From contig NW_005434485.1 in assembly GCF_000315625.1 (NCBI RefSeq), positions 1-54,818 of the forward strand: a stretch of DNA of 54,818 nucleotides, given 5' to 3'. The translations under genes and the position numbers were made by a program. Source of the DNA: Guillardia theta CCMP2712 (Eukaryota > Cryptophyceae > Pyrenomonadales > Geminigeraceae). The notes beneath the pieces were generated by a model, which was not told the DNA's origin, did not search any database, and saw only the letters and a list, made by a program, of their open reading frames with translations. Below, in pieces: positions 17,984 to 29,649 of this stretch (position 1 is the first letter of the stretch; the number at the start of each line of letters is the position of its first letter).

Positions 17984-19706
17984 CCTGTTATGTCAAGGGT
18001 CAACATCGCTGAAAATAAAAAACAAAACAACGTCTTTCATGTGGCATTACAACAAAACACTATACATCTCACGAGCATAGGCTGATACTACCCTCTACTT
18101 CTCTGCATTTACTGTGGGAATGTAATTCGCATTGAAGCATCTCGTGTTCCGTGGTGTATTCACACCAACTTTCGAGTGAGAAACATTGACAGTCCTGGGC
18201 ATCTGCTTCTATTTATGACTCTCTCACCACATTCGAAACCTTCATCTGCAATATGTCTAGTCGGAGACATCGAGCTGTTCGTACGAAGCTTCCCTCCTAT
18301 GTTGAAATCGACAGATAGAAAGCAGATTCCCTCAGCTGACACAGAATCGTCACTCTGAATCTCACGCTCCTGCAATGGCGATACCCTCTCACACATGCAT
18401 GTTTCTGCCCCCTCTCTCCTCCTTCTGTCTCTAGCACGCTCTTCGCTCTCGCTTGCTCCGCTTCCCGTCTTCCCGCCAAGCCTCGGCAGGGGGCCGGCAT
18501 GCACGGGAGGAAGGTGAAGGGGGTGGGGTAGCCACATAGAGTTCAGAGGGTACTGATGGCAAGGGCAAAAGGGGCGATACAACATGGGTGGGGTAGTAAA
18601 CTGGAACGGGGCCGAGTCAGGGTAGAGGGGTGGGAAACAGAGTAGCTTAAAGCAAGGGCAGCGAGTTTCTTCAATATAATACTATAGACTCAATTAGGGA
18701 ATCAAAAGTGCTGCCCCCACCCTATGCCCCCAGAGAGTGCGGGCAGATACGAGATGGTAGGATCGGAGGAGAGGGACCCCTCCTTAATAATGGGGAATCG
18801 GGGGTATGTCACCGATAGGCACACGAGATGAAGGGGTGGTTTACTATTGTTGAATCTGGGGGTAGTTTGCAACATGCGGCTTGCACGTTTCGAAATGCTC
18901 TGACCAAATGTAACCTTAAATTCAAAAATTTAGGTCAGAAATGGAAACAAATCATGTTTGAGACTGAACAATCTAGTCCACCTCGGAACAGATCAGGCAT
19001 ACATAAAAGTACTTTTTGTGGTTCTACACCTCTGTTGTACTACCCCCACCATATATAAGATTCCTCAATCTCACCGGTGCACATAAAGTCTTTGACCACC
19101 CACCCACCCCACCCTACCCCCTAGTCCTCTAGTTTCTCCGAGTTGCGTCTCCTGGAAGGAGCGGCCGGGTTGGTGACCACAAGCAAGTCAGGGAGAAAGA
19201 GGGGGTGATCTGATGGAGACAGGGGGGTCCAACTGACACATATAAACCTGCTAATAAAAGCACTTGTAGAGCCGTACCATGAAGTATAATGTTTTATGTG
19301 ATCCCCGATTGCGAGTTCTCAAGGATACAATTTGGTTTTTTAAAAATCTCGTTTTGGTTGAATTAAGTTGAACCATCTGGTACTAATATATTACTCATTT
19401 AAAATAAGCTGGATTTCCACTATGGAAACTGTGCTTGCTATATTTCATTTTAACTTTAAAACTCCCGAAAAAAAAAGGCTGGAAGGCAGCAAGAACAATT
19501 TAAAGAAAAACAAAACAAAACCACCTTCATCTTGGCAAGCTCGCCTCATTACATCTCTCCGAAAGCGATTGGGCGCAATGGCTGAGAGGGAGGAGATGGA
19601 AGAAGATGAAGGGAATGAAATCAAACTTTGACAGAAATAGACCAGCTTCGATCAGTAGTCCTCATGTCAAGCCGTTGACAACTCTTTGATACGCTTTCGC
19701 GTCAAG
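17984..19706. other. Intergenic, promoters of PK and the GT23-like gene
   Basis: This is 1.7 kb between divergent genes. It holds no convincing coding frame. Open frames at 18160-18585 and 19368-19631 lack motifs or splice partners. It contains short G-rich and AT-rich tracts. I see no other structure. Confidence 0.5.
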
Positions 19707-22168
19707 ATGAGTCAATGCAAAGTAAATCAACAGCGGAGGTTGATCATGGTTGTTGTGATTTTCATGATTCCAGTCTTTCATGCAAGACAAACAACAAACG
19801 GCGAGACGAGCTGCTATCATGTTCTCTTTCCTCCGCAGCAATACCTTCTTCAAAAAGATGACCCCAGCCACATCACTGTTTCAATCGGTAGTTGTCCGTC
19901 TTCCCTGGTGGGGAATCGAGTGATAGTGTTTCTCAACTCTGTGCTTGTGCATGAGCAAGACATTGTTGACGAGGATATGGTGCTCGACGCCATTGCCATC
20001 ACAAGAGTAGTCCTGGGCTGGAATGAAATTCGCGTGTCCTCGTCCGCCCCGAACCTGCCTCACATATCTTCGCAGTTTTTTGTTTCTGTCGACTACCTGC
20101 AGACGTCATTCTCGGAGCTTGTCATTAATCAGGCGACTTACTTGCCTGAGACATCTGCATGGCCCTGGTTTGTGAACGACAAGCCTTTCTTCCTCCATCA
20201 TGCCAAGCTTGCAGCTATGAAGCCCTTAGTGAAAATCGTCTGGCCGCCGGCAGGATACACGTTTAAAAGGATGCATTATGGTCCTACCGCGTTCTCTCCC
20301 TTCCTGCGGGTCGAGATGCTCCCGGGGTTTGGGTTCAACCTCGCGATGAGCATCGACGAGGAGCCGATGAAGGTGTACGGGCCCGTCTACTTCCTCAACC
20401 TGCTCTTGGCGGACGGCGAGCATGTTGTCCGAGTCGCACTGACGACCCCGGACTCGCAGCATATGATTTCTGAAGTGCAAACAGTCTTTTTCACTGTTAA
20501 CCAGACGATCGAGTACGAGGAGGATGGAGAAGGAGCGGACGGGAGTGAGGGATTGCTCTCTCTCGATCCCTTTGAATGCTCTTCTCTCGCCAAAGACGGT
20601 TGTCAAACATGCGTCAGAGGCAAATGCCTCGACGGGTTCTGCTCATGCTTTCCTGATTATTTTGGTGAATCATGTGAGTATTCATTTCTTTCAGATACAA
20701 GATATCTGCCAGCCAAAGATCCTTCCAAGGTTTGGGATTTCTCGAGTTGCAACAAGTTCATACAAGCAGAGCGGCTATCTCAAGCCATGGGGGAGAAGCT
20801 GAATTCCATGCAGTTCCAACAAACTCCTACTCCTGTCTCTGAGACTTCTCGCCGCATATTGCGTCTGTCTCTTGATGACACGAGTGGGTTCGGAGTCACT
20901 TTACATCTCATCTCTCAAATATTTTCTTATGCGATCCGCAACAACGAGTCTGTGATCATGACGGGAAAGTTCTCCTACTTCCGGCATCGAGCTTGCAGGA
21001 CTCCAGGGCAAAGAGAAGACTTGACGTGCCTGTTTGAGCCAACACAGGATCGGAGCTTCGATCATCTCAACATCTCTCTCATCCCCCCGACTTTCACCGC
21101 CAACTACCAGCTGCACAACGACTGGCACCTACCGCTGCATGTCAACGCGTCAGGAGGAGGAATCTTCTTCTTCATCTCGCAGCTTTCAAGGTTCCTCATG
21201 ACTCCCAATCGCAACCTTGAGGCTCTGCTGCGGAGAGTGAAGAGGAGGATACGATACCAGCACCCAATCATTGGCCTGCACGTGCGTCATGGCGATTCTT
21301 GTCCCAAGTGGGAGGACAAGCATTCTCACCTTCCGGGAGCAAAGTGCGAGAAGCTGGAGCGATACGTGGAGGAGATTCGAGAGATGAAGCGACGCTACGG
21401 TGTTACCCGCGTGTTTGTTTGCACAGACGACCCTGCTGTAATAGAGCAGCTCGCGCTCCTCACTGACTTTCACTTCGTCTTCGTTCCTTTCGATCGCAAG
21501 CTCTTCTCAGCGTCCGACTGGTCCTCCACCTTTGCTCTCCTCCTCTTTCTCACTCTTCTACGCAGGGCAATCGAGCTGAAGCTGCTCATGGCGACTCTCG
21601 ATCGCAGACTTGCGGCTGAGTCCACAGTCTTAGACATCCTCCTCCTGGCCGGTAAAGCTCTCCTTCATGCACCCTCTCTGACCCTCATTTTTTTGTATTT
21701 ATTGCTGCAGAAGCAGATTATTTCGTCGGTACCCTCAGCTCTCACTTCAGCTCTTTAGCGTTCGAGCTATCCGTTGCGAATAAGGTCGCCTCCTTTCAAG
21801 TGGAGAGAGAGAAGATAGCAAGTATACGCGAGAAGTGGAGATAAGAGTAGAGGAGGGGAGGTCAAGGTGAGGAGGGGGAGGGCAAGGGAGAGGACAGGAC
21901 AGGACAGGACAGGAGGAAGGTAGGTAAGGTTGCAGGAAAGTAATTCAATCCCTGCAGGGCTTCGTCCCTCCCTACGTCTCCCTCGACTTTGCGTGGCATG
22001 GGAGGTGAGGAGGAGGAGGAGGAGGAAACGGCAAGCGCTGACTTACCTCACAGCCTCCTCGCTCCTGTCCAGTACTACAACGACGAGGGAGAGACGGTCG
22101 AGGCGCGCGAGCATAACCCTGCGAGAAGAGATCCGACGCCGAGGACTGCTCCAACAACCAAGAGCTGA
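19707..22168 (+). CDS. GT23 (alpha-1,6-fucosyltransferase-like) enzyme with EGF-like module
   Basis: Four exons in matching phase (19707-21651, 21711-21784, 21958-22004, 22054-22168) give about 726 residues. The start is the first ATG; the frame opens slightly earlier at a TTG. A hydrophobic segment near residue 20 suggests a type II Golgi or secretory anchor. After a beta-rich stem comes a compact EGF-like module (CVRGKCLDGFCSCFPDYFGESC, about residues 305-325). The catalytic part has IGLHVRHGD, the hallmark of GT23 and related fucosyltransferases, then VFVCTDDPAVIEQL. The spliced exon 2 supplies the conserved motif ADYFVGTLSSHFSSLAFELS, where nucleotide-sugar contacts lie in FUT8-type enzymes. 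A segment around 21500-21570 (LFSASDWSSTFALLLFL) fits poorly and could hide one more intron. It probably acts on glycoprotein glycans, and the acceptor is unknown. Confidence 0.8.
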
Positions 22169-22322
22169 ATCAACATCAACCGCACGACTACGCACACACG
22201 CCTTCGACAGGCGGGGCGGCAGACAGACAGACATCTTGTAGTTTATTTCTTTGGTTCTCTTGTAAATGGGTAATTGTTTCATTAGTGGATCAGTGGATGG
22301 TGAAGTGAGCAGGAGGCCACGG

Positions 22323-23086
22323 TCAAGCCTCGTGCACGGGCTGATCGGGAATGTCTGCATACTCGCCTTCTGTCAGAAACCTCCTCGCCTCCTCCGCTCT
22401 GTTCCACGTCGAACCCACAAAGCCCAGCAAGAGAGCACCACACAGCACGAGCAAGACGATGAGCATGGCCTGTATGCTGAGAAGGATGACGTCGAGATCG
22501 AAGAGAAGGAGGAGAGAAGAGTATTTCCTCTCAAAAACAGACCGGCAGGCAGCGCTCATGCTGACCCAAATCGCGAGACCTGAATTGAACTGTCATGGTG
22601 ACGAAACAAATTCAGCCAGACAACAAACATGACATGAGAAAAACATGCGGCTCAGATCAGCACGCGACAGAGATCAGCACGTGACTTGGATCAGCACATG
22701 ACTGAAGACAGAGCATCTGAGAGTTGTCAAGACAATCAAGAAAGTTCCTCACCCCAGATTGTAAGCGCAATGGAGGACGCAAGGAGAAAGTACCCCATGA
22801 GCCCCACGTTCCCCTCCATGTCTTTTCCTCCTCCTGTTGCGACTGACAAACCGAAGAAGCAGACCGCGATGAAGCTAAATATCCAAATGGGCGAGTCGCT
22901 GTTGCAACCCTCACTCATGGCAGGGAGAGATCCGAACAATACTATGCATGCCCATAAGAAATATGCCAGCACAGCCAGGATAACCACAAGGATTATACTT
23001 CCAGCCAGCACCAGGATCCCCACTTGTGACGGAGGGAGTGACCCCCTTCCTCCTGTTCCGTTCGCTCCGGAAGCGTTCGAATGCAT
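22323..23086 (-). CDS. Four-helix membrane protein, 196 residues, unknown
   Basis: Two exons (22753-23086 and 22323-22579) join in phase at TGGG|GT to give 196 residues. A short Ser/Gly/Asn-rich cytoplasmic or lumenal leader precedes four hydrophobic helices. They lie near residues 23-52 (VGILVLAGSIILVVILAVL), 70-85 (IWIFSFIAVCFFGL), 95-122 (spanning the splice junction) and 140-165 (LSIQAMLIVLLVLCGALLLG). The C-terminus is acidic. The spacing recalls small tetraspan proteins, but there is no CCG motif and I cannot assign a family. It converges with the GT23-like gene (155-bp gap) and is divergent from the MFS gene. Confidence 0.7.
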
Positions 23087-23512
23087 CCTGAGGCCCTAGC
23101 GCAGCTTCAAACCTTCAGCTCCTGTCGGCCTTGGCTGGTTGGTAAAAGCATGTGCTGAGCCGGTCAGCCTCGAGGTTTCGCTTCTCCTTCCTTGACTCTC
23201 CCGCTCTCTGGCTCGCCCCTTCTCCTCTTCGTCTTCCTCCTCCTTACTCTCTCCCTCTCTCCTTCCCTCCCTTCCTCTCTCTCCCTCTCTCTCTCTCCCT
23301 CTCTCTCTCTCCCTCTCTCTCTCTCTCTCGCTCGCTCCTTGTTCCTGCGAGCCACCCTAGTTCCACCGGCTCTTCGAGATCAGAATGTAATCGGTTAAAA
23401 CCACGATTTGATTCGATTCGTTCACTGTCACATGAGCCCTCGTTCCATAGCAACCTGTGAACCTAAATTAATTCATATTGCAACCAGGTTTCAAGTAGTT
23501 TTACAGGATGCG
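23087..23512. other. Divergent promoter region with CTCTCC microsatellite
   Basis: This is 426 bp between two divergent genes. A pyrimidine tract of CTCTCC/CTCT units runs from about 23237 to 23335, and its shadow frames on both strands (poly-Ser/Leu/Pro or Arg/Glu) are not genes. Confidence 0.6.
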
Positions 23513-25130
23513 ATGATATGGCCCAAGGCCATGTATGCGAGCTACTATGCAGCGACCTCGTTCTACATTCCCTTCGTTCCTGTGCTGCTCAGAGAAGCAG
23601 GTGAGGCTAGTGAGATGCCCGCTAGAGCTCATGTCATGCTTGCTCTCCTCGTGGAGTTCAACAGCGCGCCTGTTGCTGATGCGCATGTCAAGGTCTGTCC
23701 GTTTTGGGTATCGGGACCGTCATGTCCATCCGTCCCTTCATCGGCATGCTGTGGGAACTGTCTTGCGCCATGTCGTTGCTGACGCTGCTCGAGCAGGTGC
23801 ATGCCTGTGTGGGGTTGGGTGGCGGACAAGACAGGAAAGCACAAGGTTGTGCTGTTGTCGCTCATGGCACTGGCTGCCGTCCTGCGGGTGCTCATGCTGT
23901 ACGTTTCCGAGAGTGTGCCTCTGTTGCTCGCCGTCCTCTTCCTCTCCGACTTCTTTGGGATGGCGATAGAGAGCATGTGCGACAGCACGTGTCTGGAAAT
24001 GCTCGACGACCCTCTGCTGTATCCCAAGCAGCGGCTGTGGGGAGCGATAGGATGGGGGTGGATCGGGGCACCGCTGGCGGGGATAGTGATCGAGACAAGA
24101 GGGCTGGCTCCAGCGTTTTACATCCATGCGGCTCTTGTGGCGCTGACCATGATGGTGATCCTTCACTTCAACGTACATGCCCCCAAGTCCAACGGGAGGA
24201 TTGTGGAGGTAGCATGGGTCATGTTCCGCGATCGACGAACTTTCCTCTTCTTCATGGCCACCATGGTGCTAGGGCAAGGGTTTGGCGCGATCTTCACGTT
24301 CCTCTTTGTACTTCTTGCAGACCTCGGTGACAAGGGAGCAGTGATGGGGCTGTCACTGCTCGTGACCTGCCTGACTGAAGTGCCCATCTTCTTTGTGGCA
24401 GATAAGATTATCAACAGCATCGGCATGATCCACTCCTACATCGCCTGCACCCTCCTCATGGCTGTCAGATTGACCTTCTTCTTCTTCATGCACAACCCCT
24501 GGCTCGTGCTCATTGTTGAGGTGAGAACCCTCCCATACTTCCTCTTCTCGTTCCTCTCTCCCTCTTTCCTCCCTCCTCTTTCCTTCTTCAACTTTCCCTC
24601 TTCCTTTCTCCTTCCTCCTTGTTATTCCCTTCCTCTCTTCATCTATTCCCTCTCCTTCTCTCTGTGCATCTGCTCCTTCCTTACAGAGACTTCAGGGGAT
24701 CCATGGAGTAACTTTCGGCGTCATGTGGGCTACAGGGGTGACTTACTGTCGCAAGATCGCACCCAAGGGGCTCGGGGCGACCATGCAAGGATGGTACACG
24801 GGTTGGACGTTCGGCTTCTCGATGGGGTCAGGGTCGCTCATTGCAGGGGCACTGGCCTCGCGCTTCGGCCTTCCCACCATGTTCCTGGTCCTGGGGCTAG
24901 TCTCAGGCGCCACTGGCGTCTTCATGCTGGTGGGCAACTCCTTGGGCATGCTAGGGGAGGCGAACGATGAGGAGAAGTCGTTCTACTCGCAGTTCGATGA
25001 TGGTAATGGTGAGAAGGTGGCGAAAGAGAGGAATGTGGAGATGCGAGAGGTGACTGTAGAAGAAAATGGCCACAAGAAACAAGACGAGACATGTGAAGCA
25101 GAAACGAACAAAGCCGGGCAAGAAGCATAG
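23513..25130 (+). CDS. Major facilitator superfamily transporter (MFSD6/LacY-like group)
   Basis: Four exons (23513-23600, 23693-23750, 23797-24520, 24687-25130) join in phase, one across a 46-nt intron. The N-terminus reads WPKAMYASYYAATSFYIPF, a first helix like that of MFS_1-like transporters. The loop between helices 2 and 3 carries the signature VWGWVADKTGKHK, a variant of the MFS G-x3-D-R/K-x-G-R/K motif. A second-half motif, LQGIHGVTFGVMWATG, follows exon 4's start and resembles MFSD6-type proteins. About 12 helices are present. A charged tail of about 55 residues (rich in Glu and Lys) faces the cytoplasm. The substrate cannot be told from sequence. The frame upstream of the chosen ATG is open, so a short extra 5' exon is possible. 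Confidence 0.85.
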
Positions 25131-25597
25131 CTTGCTATGTTTGATCTCTGTGATTATTCTTTCTCTCTACTTGAATGTTGTTCTCTATGTACAAACAGTT
25201 TCAGTTCATTCATAAAACCTGCTACACCATGACAAGCCTGACGTCACTTGTTGAGAACTGCCACTCCGCCTCAGAATAGGGGCCGAGAGAAGATTCGGGC
25301 AATGGTGACAGAAAGGAAGGGAGAGAGGAGAAGAGAGGAGGGGAAGGGAGAGAGGAGAAGAGAGGAGGGGAAGGGAAAGAGGAGGACATGGGGGAGAGCA
25401 GAGGAGATGGGACGGGATGAGGAGGATAGATGTTGGAAGATCCAGGAAAACATGAGGAGGAATGGATGAATGTGGTCGATTTGGAAAGGAAAGAAAGCAA
25501 CCATCTAATCCTTGAGGCATTCAGAAGCATCAGAGACTGATGCTTTCACTTGTTCTTATCCCATGAGATGGATTAGTTGTGACCGCTCTTCGCTCAG
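25131..25597. other. Intergenic with purine-rich repeat
   Basis: A GGGAAGGGAGAGAGGAGAAGAGAGGA-type tract runs from about 25315 to 25400. No gene is supported; the Ser/Pro/Leu frames on the minus strand are its shadow. Confidence 0.5.
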
Positions 25598-26710
25598 ATG
25601 TCATCCAAACTCTTCTGGCTTTCTCTCTTCCTGTCTGCTTTCCTTGCCTCCTCCTCAACTAGGGCTGGCAAGGACGTGTGGAGCCTGTGCGGGAGCAGCA
25701 GGCATCTCCAGATAACCAGCGTCGTCCTCGAGCTTGAGGTGAAGGCTGCTGTGATGGGTGCGAGGGCCTTCAAGTGAGGTTGTGGTGTCAGGGCACCATC
25801 GAAGATGGATACGTCGTGATCAAGTCACTCGGTGATCGATGATGAGTAGGAGCGAGTGAAGAGGAGGAGGAGGAGGGGGAAAGAGGAGGGGGTTGGGTGG
25901 GGCGGAGGGGTTGTGATGATGATCAAAAGCTGTTTCCCTCTCTCCCTCTCCCTCTCCCTCTCCCTCTCCCTCTCCCTCTCTCTCTCCCTCTCCCTCTCCC
26001 TCTCCCTCTCCCTCTCCCTCTCCCTCTCCCTCTCCCTCTCCCTCTCCCTCTCCCTCTCCCTCTCCCTCTCCCTCTCCCTCTCCCTCTCCCTCTCCATCTC
26101 CATCTCCATCTCCCTCTCCATCTCTCTCTTTCTCGTTTCTTACAACTCGATCGTATCAGCTGACAGTGGCCGCAGGGGAGGTGAAGGAGGTGATAGCCAA
26201 CGGAACCTTCACCTTTAGGATAGAAAACTTGAACGAGGGCACAGAGATCGCGTACAAGGGCCCGTACAGCCTCTGCTGTGCCTTCTTTGAAGGTTCCAAC
26301 TGCTCGTGGGTAGGAGAGTATCCACACCAGCAGCAGATAGGAGGATGTCCTGTCCCCGTCGGGCCCTTCAGCTCGATGCTGCGCAGACCCTTGTGGATCA
26401 AGTCAGCTGGAGTGTACAAGGCAGAAGTGAAATTGTTCTCCGAGCTGGGAGAGGAGATTTCGTGCTACGAGGTCATGGCCGAACTGAACCGAACAGGAGG
26501 AAGAAGAGGAGGAGAAGGGGGAGAAGGAGGAGAGATTTTGCAGCACAACTCTCTCGTCCCGATGAAGTCAAACACGACATCTTCAACCGACGAAGTGGAA
26601 GTGTCAGCGAAAGAGCGAGCTCATCGTAGAAAGGTTGAATCCTCCTCCTTTCTATCGTCTATCATCGTCGTCATCGTCGTCGTCGTCGTCGTCATCGTCG
26701 TCGTCGTCGG

Positions 26711-26749
<39 letters not shown>

Positions 26750-27053
26750 CTCCATCCTCTCCATCTCTATCCTCCATCAACTTCTTCTTCCCCATCTTCC
26801 TCATCGTGCGTGTGCTCATATAACGTGTTTGCTCTCAGATCGTGCATCAAGGAGACGAGGAGGTTCAGGTCAACGACGCAGAGTTTCACTCCTTGCTGGC
26901 TGCTGGCAGGAACTGGTCAGGTGCAGGAGCGGCGGGCGAGAGGTCGCACATGAACTGCCGCCTTCCAGGTCTCTATCGATCCGCAAGCTCATGCGGACCA
27001 GGTTGCTGCTGTCTGAATGACGAGAGGGTGGAGTTCACCTTCGTTGAGAAGGT

Positions 27054-27117
<64 letters not shown>

Positions 27118-27651
27118 ATGGCGAAAGCGAGGCAGGTGTGAGAAGAGAAGGGGAAGAATGATGGGGGGAGAAGAATTGGTGAAGAGAGGATAAGGACGAG
27201 TTGAGGACGAAGACAAAGGAGGATGATTAGCTTTCTTCCAGGTGAAGGGAAACAAGATTTGGGGAACTCTGTCAGCTGCTGGAAGATCACAAGAGGGAAG
27301 TCCAGGAGCATGCAAGGGAGCCGAGAGATTGAACATCCGACATTTTGTGAGTGATCATCTTTGAAATGGTTGAGATGTGTTGATGTCCTTGTTCTGCTCT
27401 TGTTCAGCGCTCTTTTGTTATCTTCCTTGTATCATCTGATGTGTGTTGTTGCAATTAGGTGATTCAGAAAGACAATTACAACAGGGCAGAGAAGAAATTC
27501 TGTCAGAGTTCTTGCCAGGTACGGTGATATACTGTCTACTTGAACTCACAGACATGTGCAGACCTTGATCGCGGAAAGAAAGTTTGAAGACAACAACGTC
27601 GTCGTCACCATCCGCAACGACCAACATGTCATGTGCGGGGAGCAGAAGTGA
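25598..27651 (+). CDS. Secreted ML-domain-like (MD-2/GM2-activator) protein with Cys-rich extension
   Basis: Six exons, all in phase 0, give 360 residues: 25598-25738, 26160-26633, 26839-27051, 27242-27346, 27459-27518 and 27562-27651. Exon 1 encodes a signal peptide ([20 protein letters not shown]) and then [12 protein letters not shown]. Exon 2 continues with [23 protein letters not shown] and [12 protein letters not shown]. It ends with [12 protein letters not shown]. This matches the order of ML lipid-binding folds: Trp-Cys start, a Cys-Pro-x-Pro turn, Ser-Gly-x-Tyr, and a late I-x-Cys strand. Assignment to the family is inference. A low-complexity stretch and a Cys-rich part ([26 protein letters not shown]) follow and are unassigned. 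Introns 1 and 2 consist largely of CTCCCT and ATC microsatellites. The weakest splice donor is at 26634. Confidence 0.6.
25935..26130. repeat. (CTCCCT)n microsatellite in intron 1 of the ML-like gene
   Basis: There are over 30 near-perfect hexamer copies, with CATCTC variants at the right end. The tract ends about 30 bp before the splice acceptor and may serve as an oversized pyrimidine tract. Confidence 0.9.
26655..26770. repeat. (TCG/ATC)n microsatellite in intron 2 of the ML-like gene
   Basis: TCGTCG units pass into ATCATC units. A further AGCAGG hexamer tract (27053-27117) sits at the start of intron 3 of the same gene. Confidence 0.85.
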
Positions 27652-28174
27652 TGACATCTTTGAGTTCTACAGCGTCTTGCTGAGACTCGACAGGTACATC
27701 TGCGTCCATGGTCCATGTGCGGACAAGGTTGACATTTCAGCTGGAAAATGATTTTTTCCTCATCCGCGCTCTCACTCCTTGTCCCTCCCTCTCCTTCTCC
27801 CTCTCCCTCCATCTTCTCCATCTTCCTCCTTCATTCATAACAATAACCGTCATGCAAACTCTCCATCCTTTCCGCCATCTCCAGCCTCCAGTCGTCGTCA
27901 TACCCCAGCTGAGTGAAGTTGTCAGAATCTCGTCATGCAGGGCATCAGCTGGGACCTGACGGTAGAGAGTGACATCAGCGTCGTCCTGCTTATCCTTGAC
28001 GAGCCTGCAAGTCTCTCGCAGCCATGACGAGAGCGAGGAAGTCGCCTGCTCCCTCCTTCAGTCCCTGCCTCCTTTTCCCCCCTCCCCCTCCCAACCCTTC
28101 CCCTTCCCTCCTCTCCCTTACCCTCCCTTCCCCCCCCCCTCCCAACCCTTCCCCTCTCATCCCCTTCCCTCCCT

Positions 28175-28274
28175 NNNNNNNNNNNNNNNNNNNNNNNNNN
28201 NNNNNNNNNNNNNNNNNNNNNNNNNNNNNNNNNNNNNNNNNNNNNNNNNNNNNNNNNNNNNNNNNNNNNNNNNN
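28175..28274. other. 100-N assembly gap
   Basis: Exactly 100 N lie inside a CCCTCCC-rich repeat. The round number suggests an arbitrary gap size. It falls in the 3' part of the Misato gene region. Confidence 0.98.
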
Positions 28275-28699
28275 CTCCTCTTCCCTACTCCTTCCCCACT
28301 TTCCCTCCCTTTCCCCACTCCTCCTCCCCCCCCCTCCGTCCCGGCCCTCCCTCCCTTGCCTCCCTTATCCCTCTGCCTTCCCCACATCCGTTCCTCTTCT
28401 CTTTCTCTCCTCCTCTCTCTCCTCCTCTCTCTCCGCCTCCTCGCACCTCCAACGACGCCATCTGCGAGACTGTGCTGGGCTCGACGGGGGAGGAGACGTC
28501 ACGGATGATTCCTGAGCAAGATGAGAGGCAGGGACGCGAGCCCAGCAGAGCTGACCTTTCCTGTCCACCTGAGCTGAGAAAAGTTTGGTAGGGAATGTGA
28601 CGGGCAGGGTGAGAGGAGCTCTCATGCTGTAGCAGTCAATCGCGCTGATCCTCTTCTCCTGCTCAGACTATCACGTGCCAACCCCTCGACAGCTCCCTC

Positions 28700-28892
28700 C
28701 TCCTCTCTTCCTGTCTTCCTCCCTCCCTCCTCCTCCCTTCCTGTCTTCCTCCCTCCCTCCTCCTCCCTTCCTGTCTTCCTCCCTCCCTCCTCCTCCCTTC
28801 CTGTCTTCCTCCCTCCCTCCTCCTCCCTTCCTGTCTTCCTCCCTCCCTCCTCCTCCCTTCCTGTCTTCCTCCCTCCCTCCTCCTCCTCTCTG
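28700..28892. repeat. 27-bp minisatellite, about seven copies
   Basis: The unit is a pyrimidine 27-mer containing TTCCTGTCTTCCTCC. Because 27 is divisible by three, it gives a fake PPPFLSSSL repeat protein on the plus strand. Confidence 0.9.
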
Positions 28893-29105
28893 GTCTTCCT
28901 CCCTACCTACTGGCCTCCTGGCCTCCATCGTTCCTCCCTCTTACCCTCTTCCCTCCTCTCCTCTTCCCTGTTGCCCTCCCCTCCTCTCCTCCTTCACACC
29001 TGGAAGACATTCTGCATGAGAGTCTCTCTGTCTTTCTGCTGGGTCGTTTCATTGCTGGCGCTGCAACCAAGTCAAGAAGAGAACAGAACGTCGCCCTCGT
29101 CCCAT

Positions 29106-29217
29106 CCTCCTCTCCCCTCCTCTCCTCTCCTCTCCTCTCCTCTCCTCTCGTCTCGTCTCGTCTCGTCTCGTCTCGTCTCGTCTCGTCTCGTCTCGTCTCG
29201 TCTCGTCTCGTCTCCTC
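29106..29217. repeat. (CTCCT)n then (CTCGT)n pentamer tract
   Basis: Pentamers CTCCT change abruptly to about 14 copies of CTCGT (or TCTCG) and back again. The tract lies in a likely intron of the Misato gene. Confidence 0.9.
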
Positions 29218-29614
29218 CCCTCTCCTCCCCTCCATTCCTCTCTTTTCTTTCCTACTATCGTTGTGCTTCTCCCTCCCTTTGTCCCTCCTCCGGCCTACTG
29301 CCTTACCCTCGCAGGACGCAATGCATTGAAAATGTCTTGCTCTCCTCCTCCTCCTCCTCCTCCTTCTTGGCGGATGCATCTTGCCGTTGCGTGAAGCTGC
29401 TGCCATGCCCCAGCCCGCACGTCGTTCCTGCTGCTCGTCTGCTCCAGCCGTCACCCGCAAAGACTAACGCTCGTCCTCTACCTGGAGGAGGAGGGATGTA
29501 GCTGGAGACCTCCTCCTCTCGCCTTCAGCCTGCCTCTCGTTACTACTGGCAAATGAACGAGAAGGGGGAGCAACTGTTGGAGGAGAAGGATGAGGGCGAG
29601 GGCGAGGGCGAGGG

Positions 29615-29649
<35 letters not shown>

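Noticed and set aside
23701-24330. 208-codon alternative frame over the MFS exons
   Set aside because: It is an out-of-frame shadow; the correct frame has the transporter motifs and splice phases.
25825-26327. Arg-Glu or Leu-Pro repeat proteins
   Set aside because: They are shadows of the CTCCCT intron tract of the ML-like gene.
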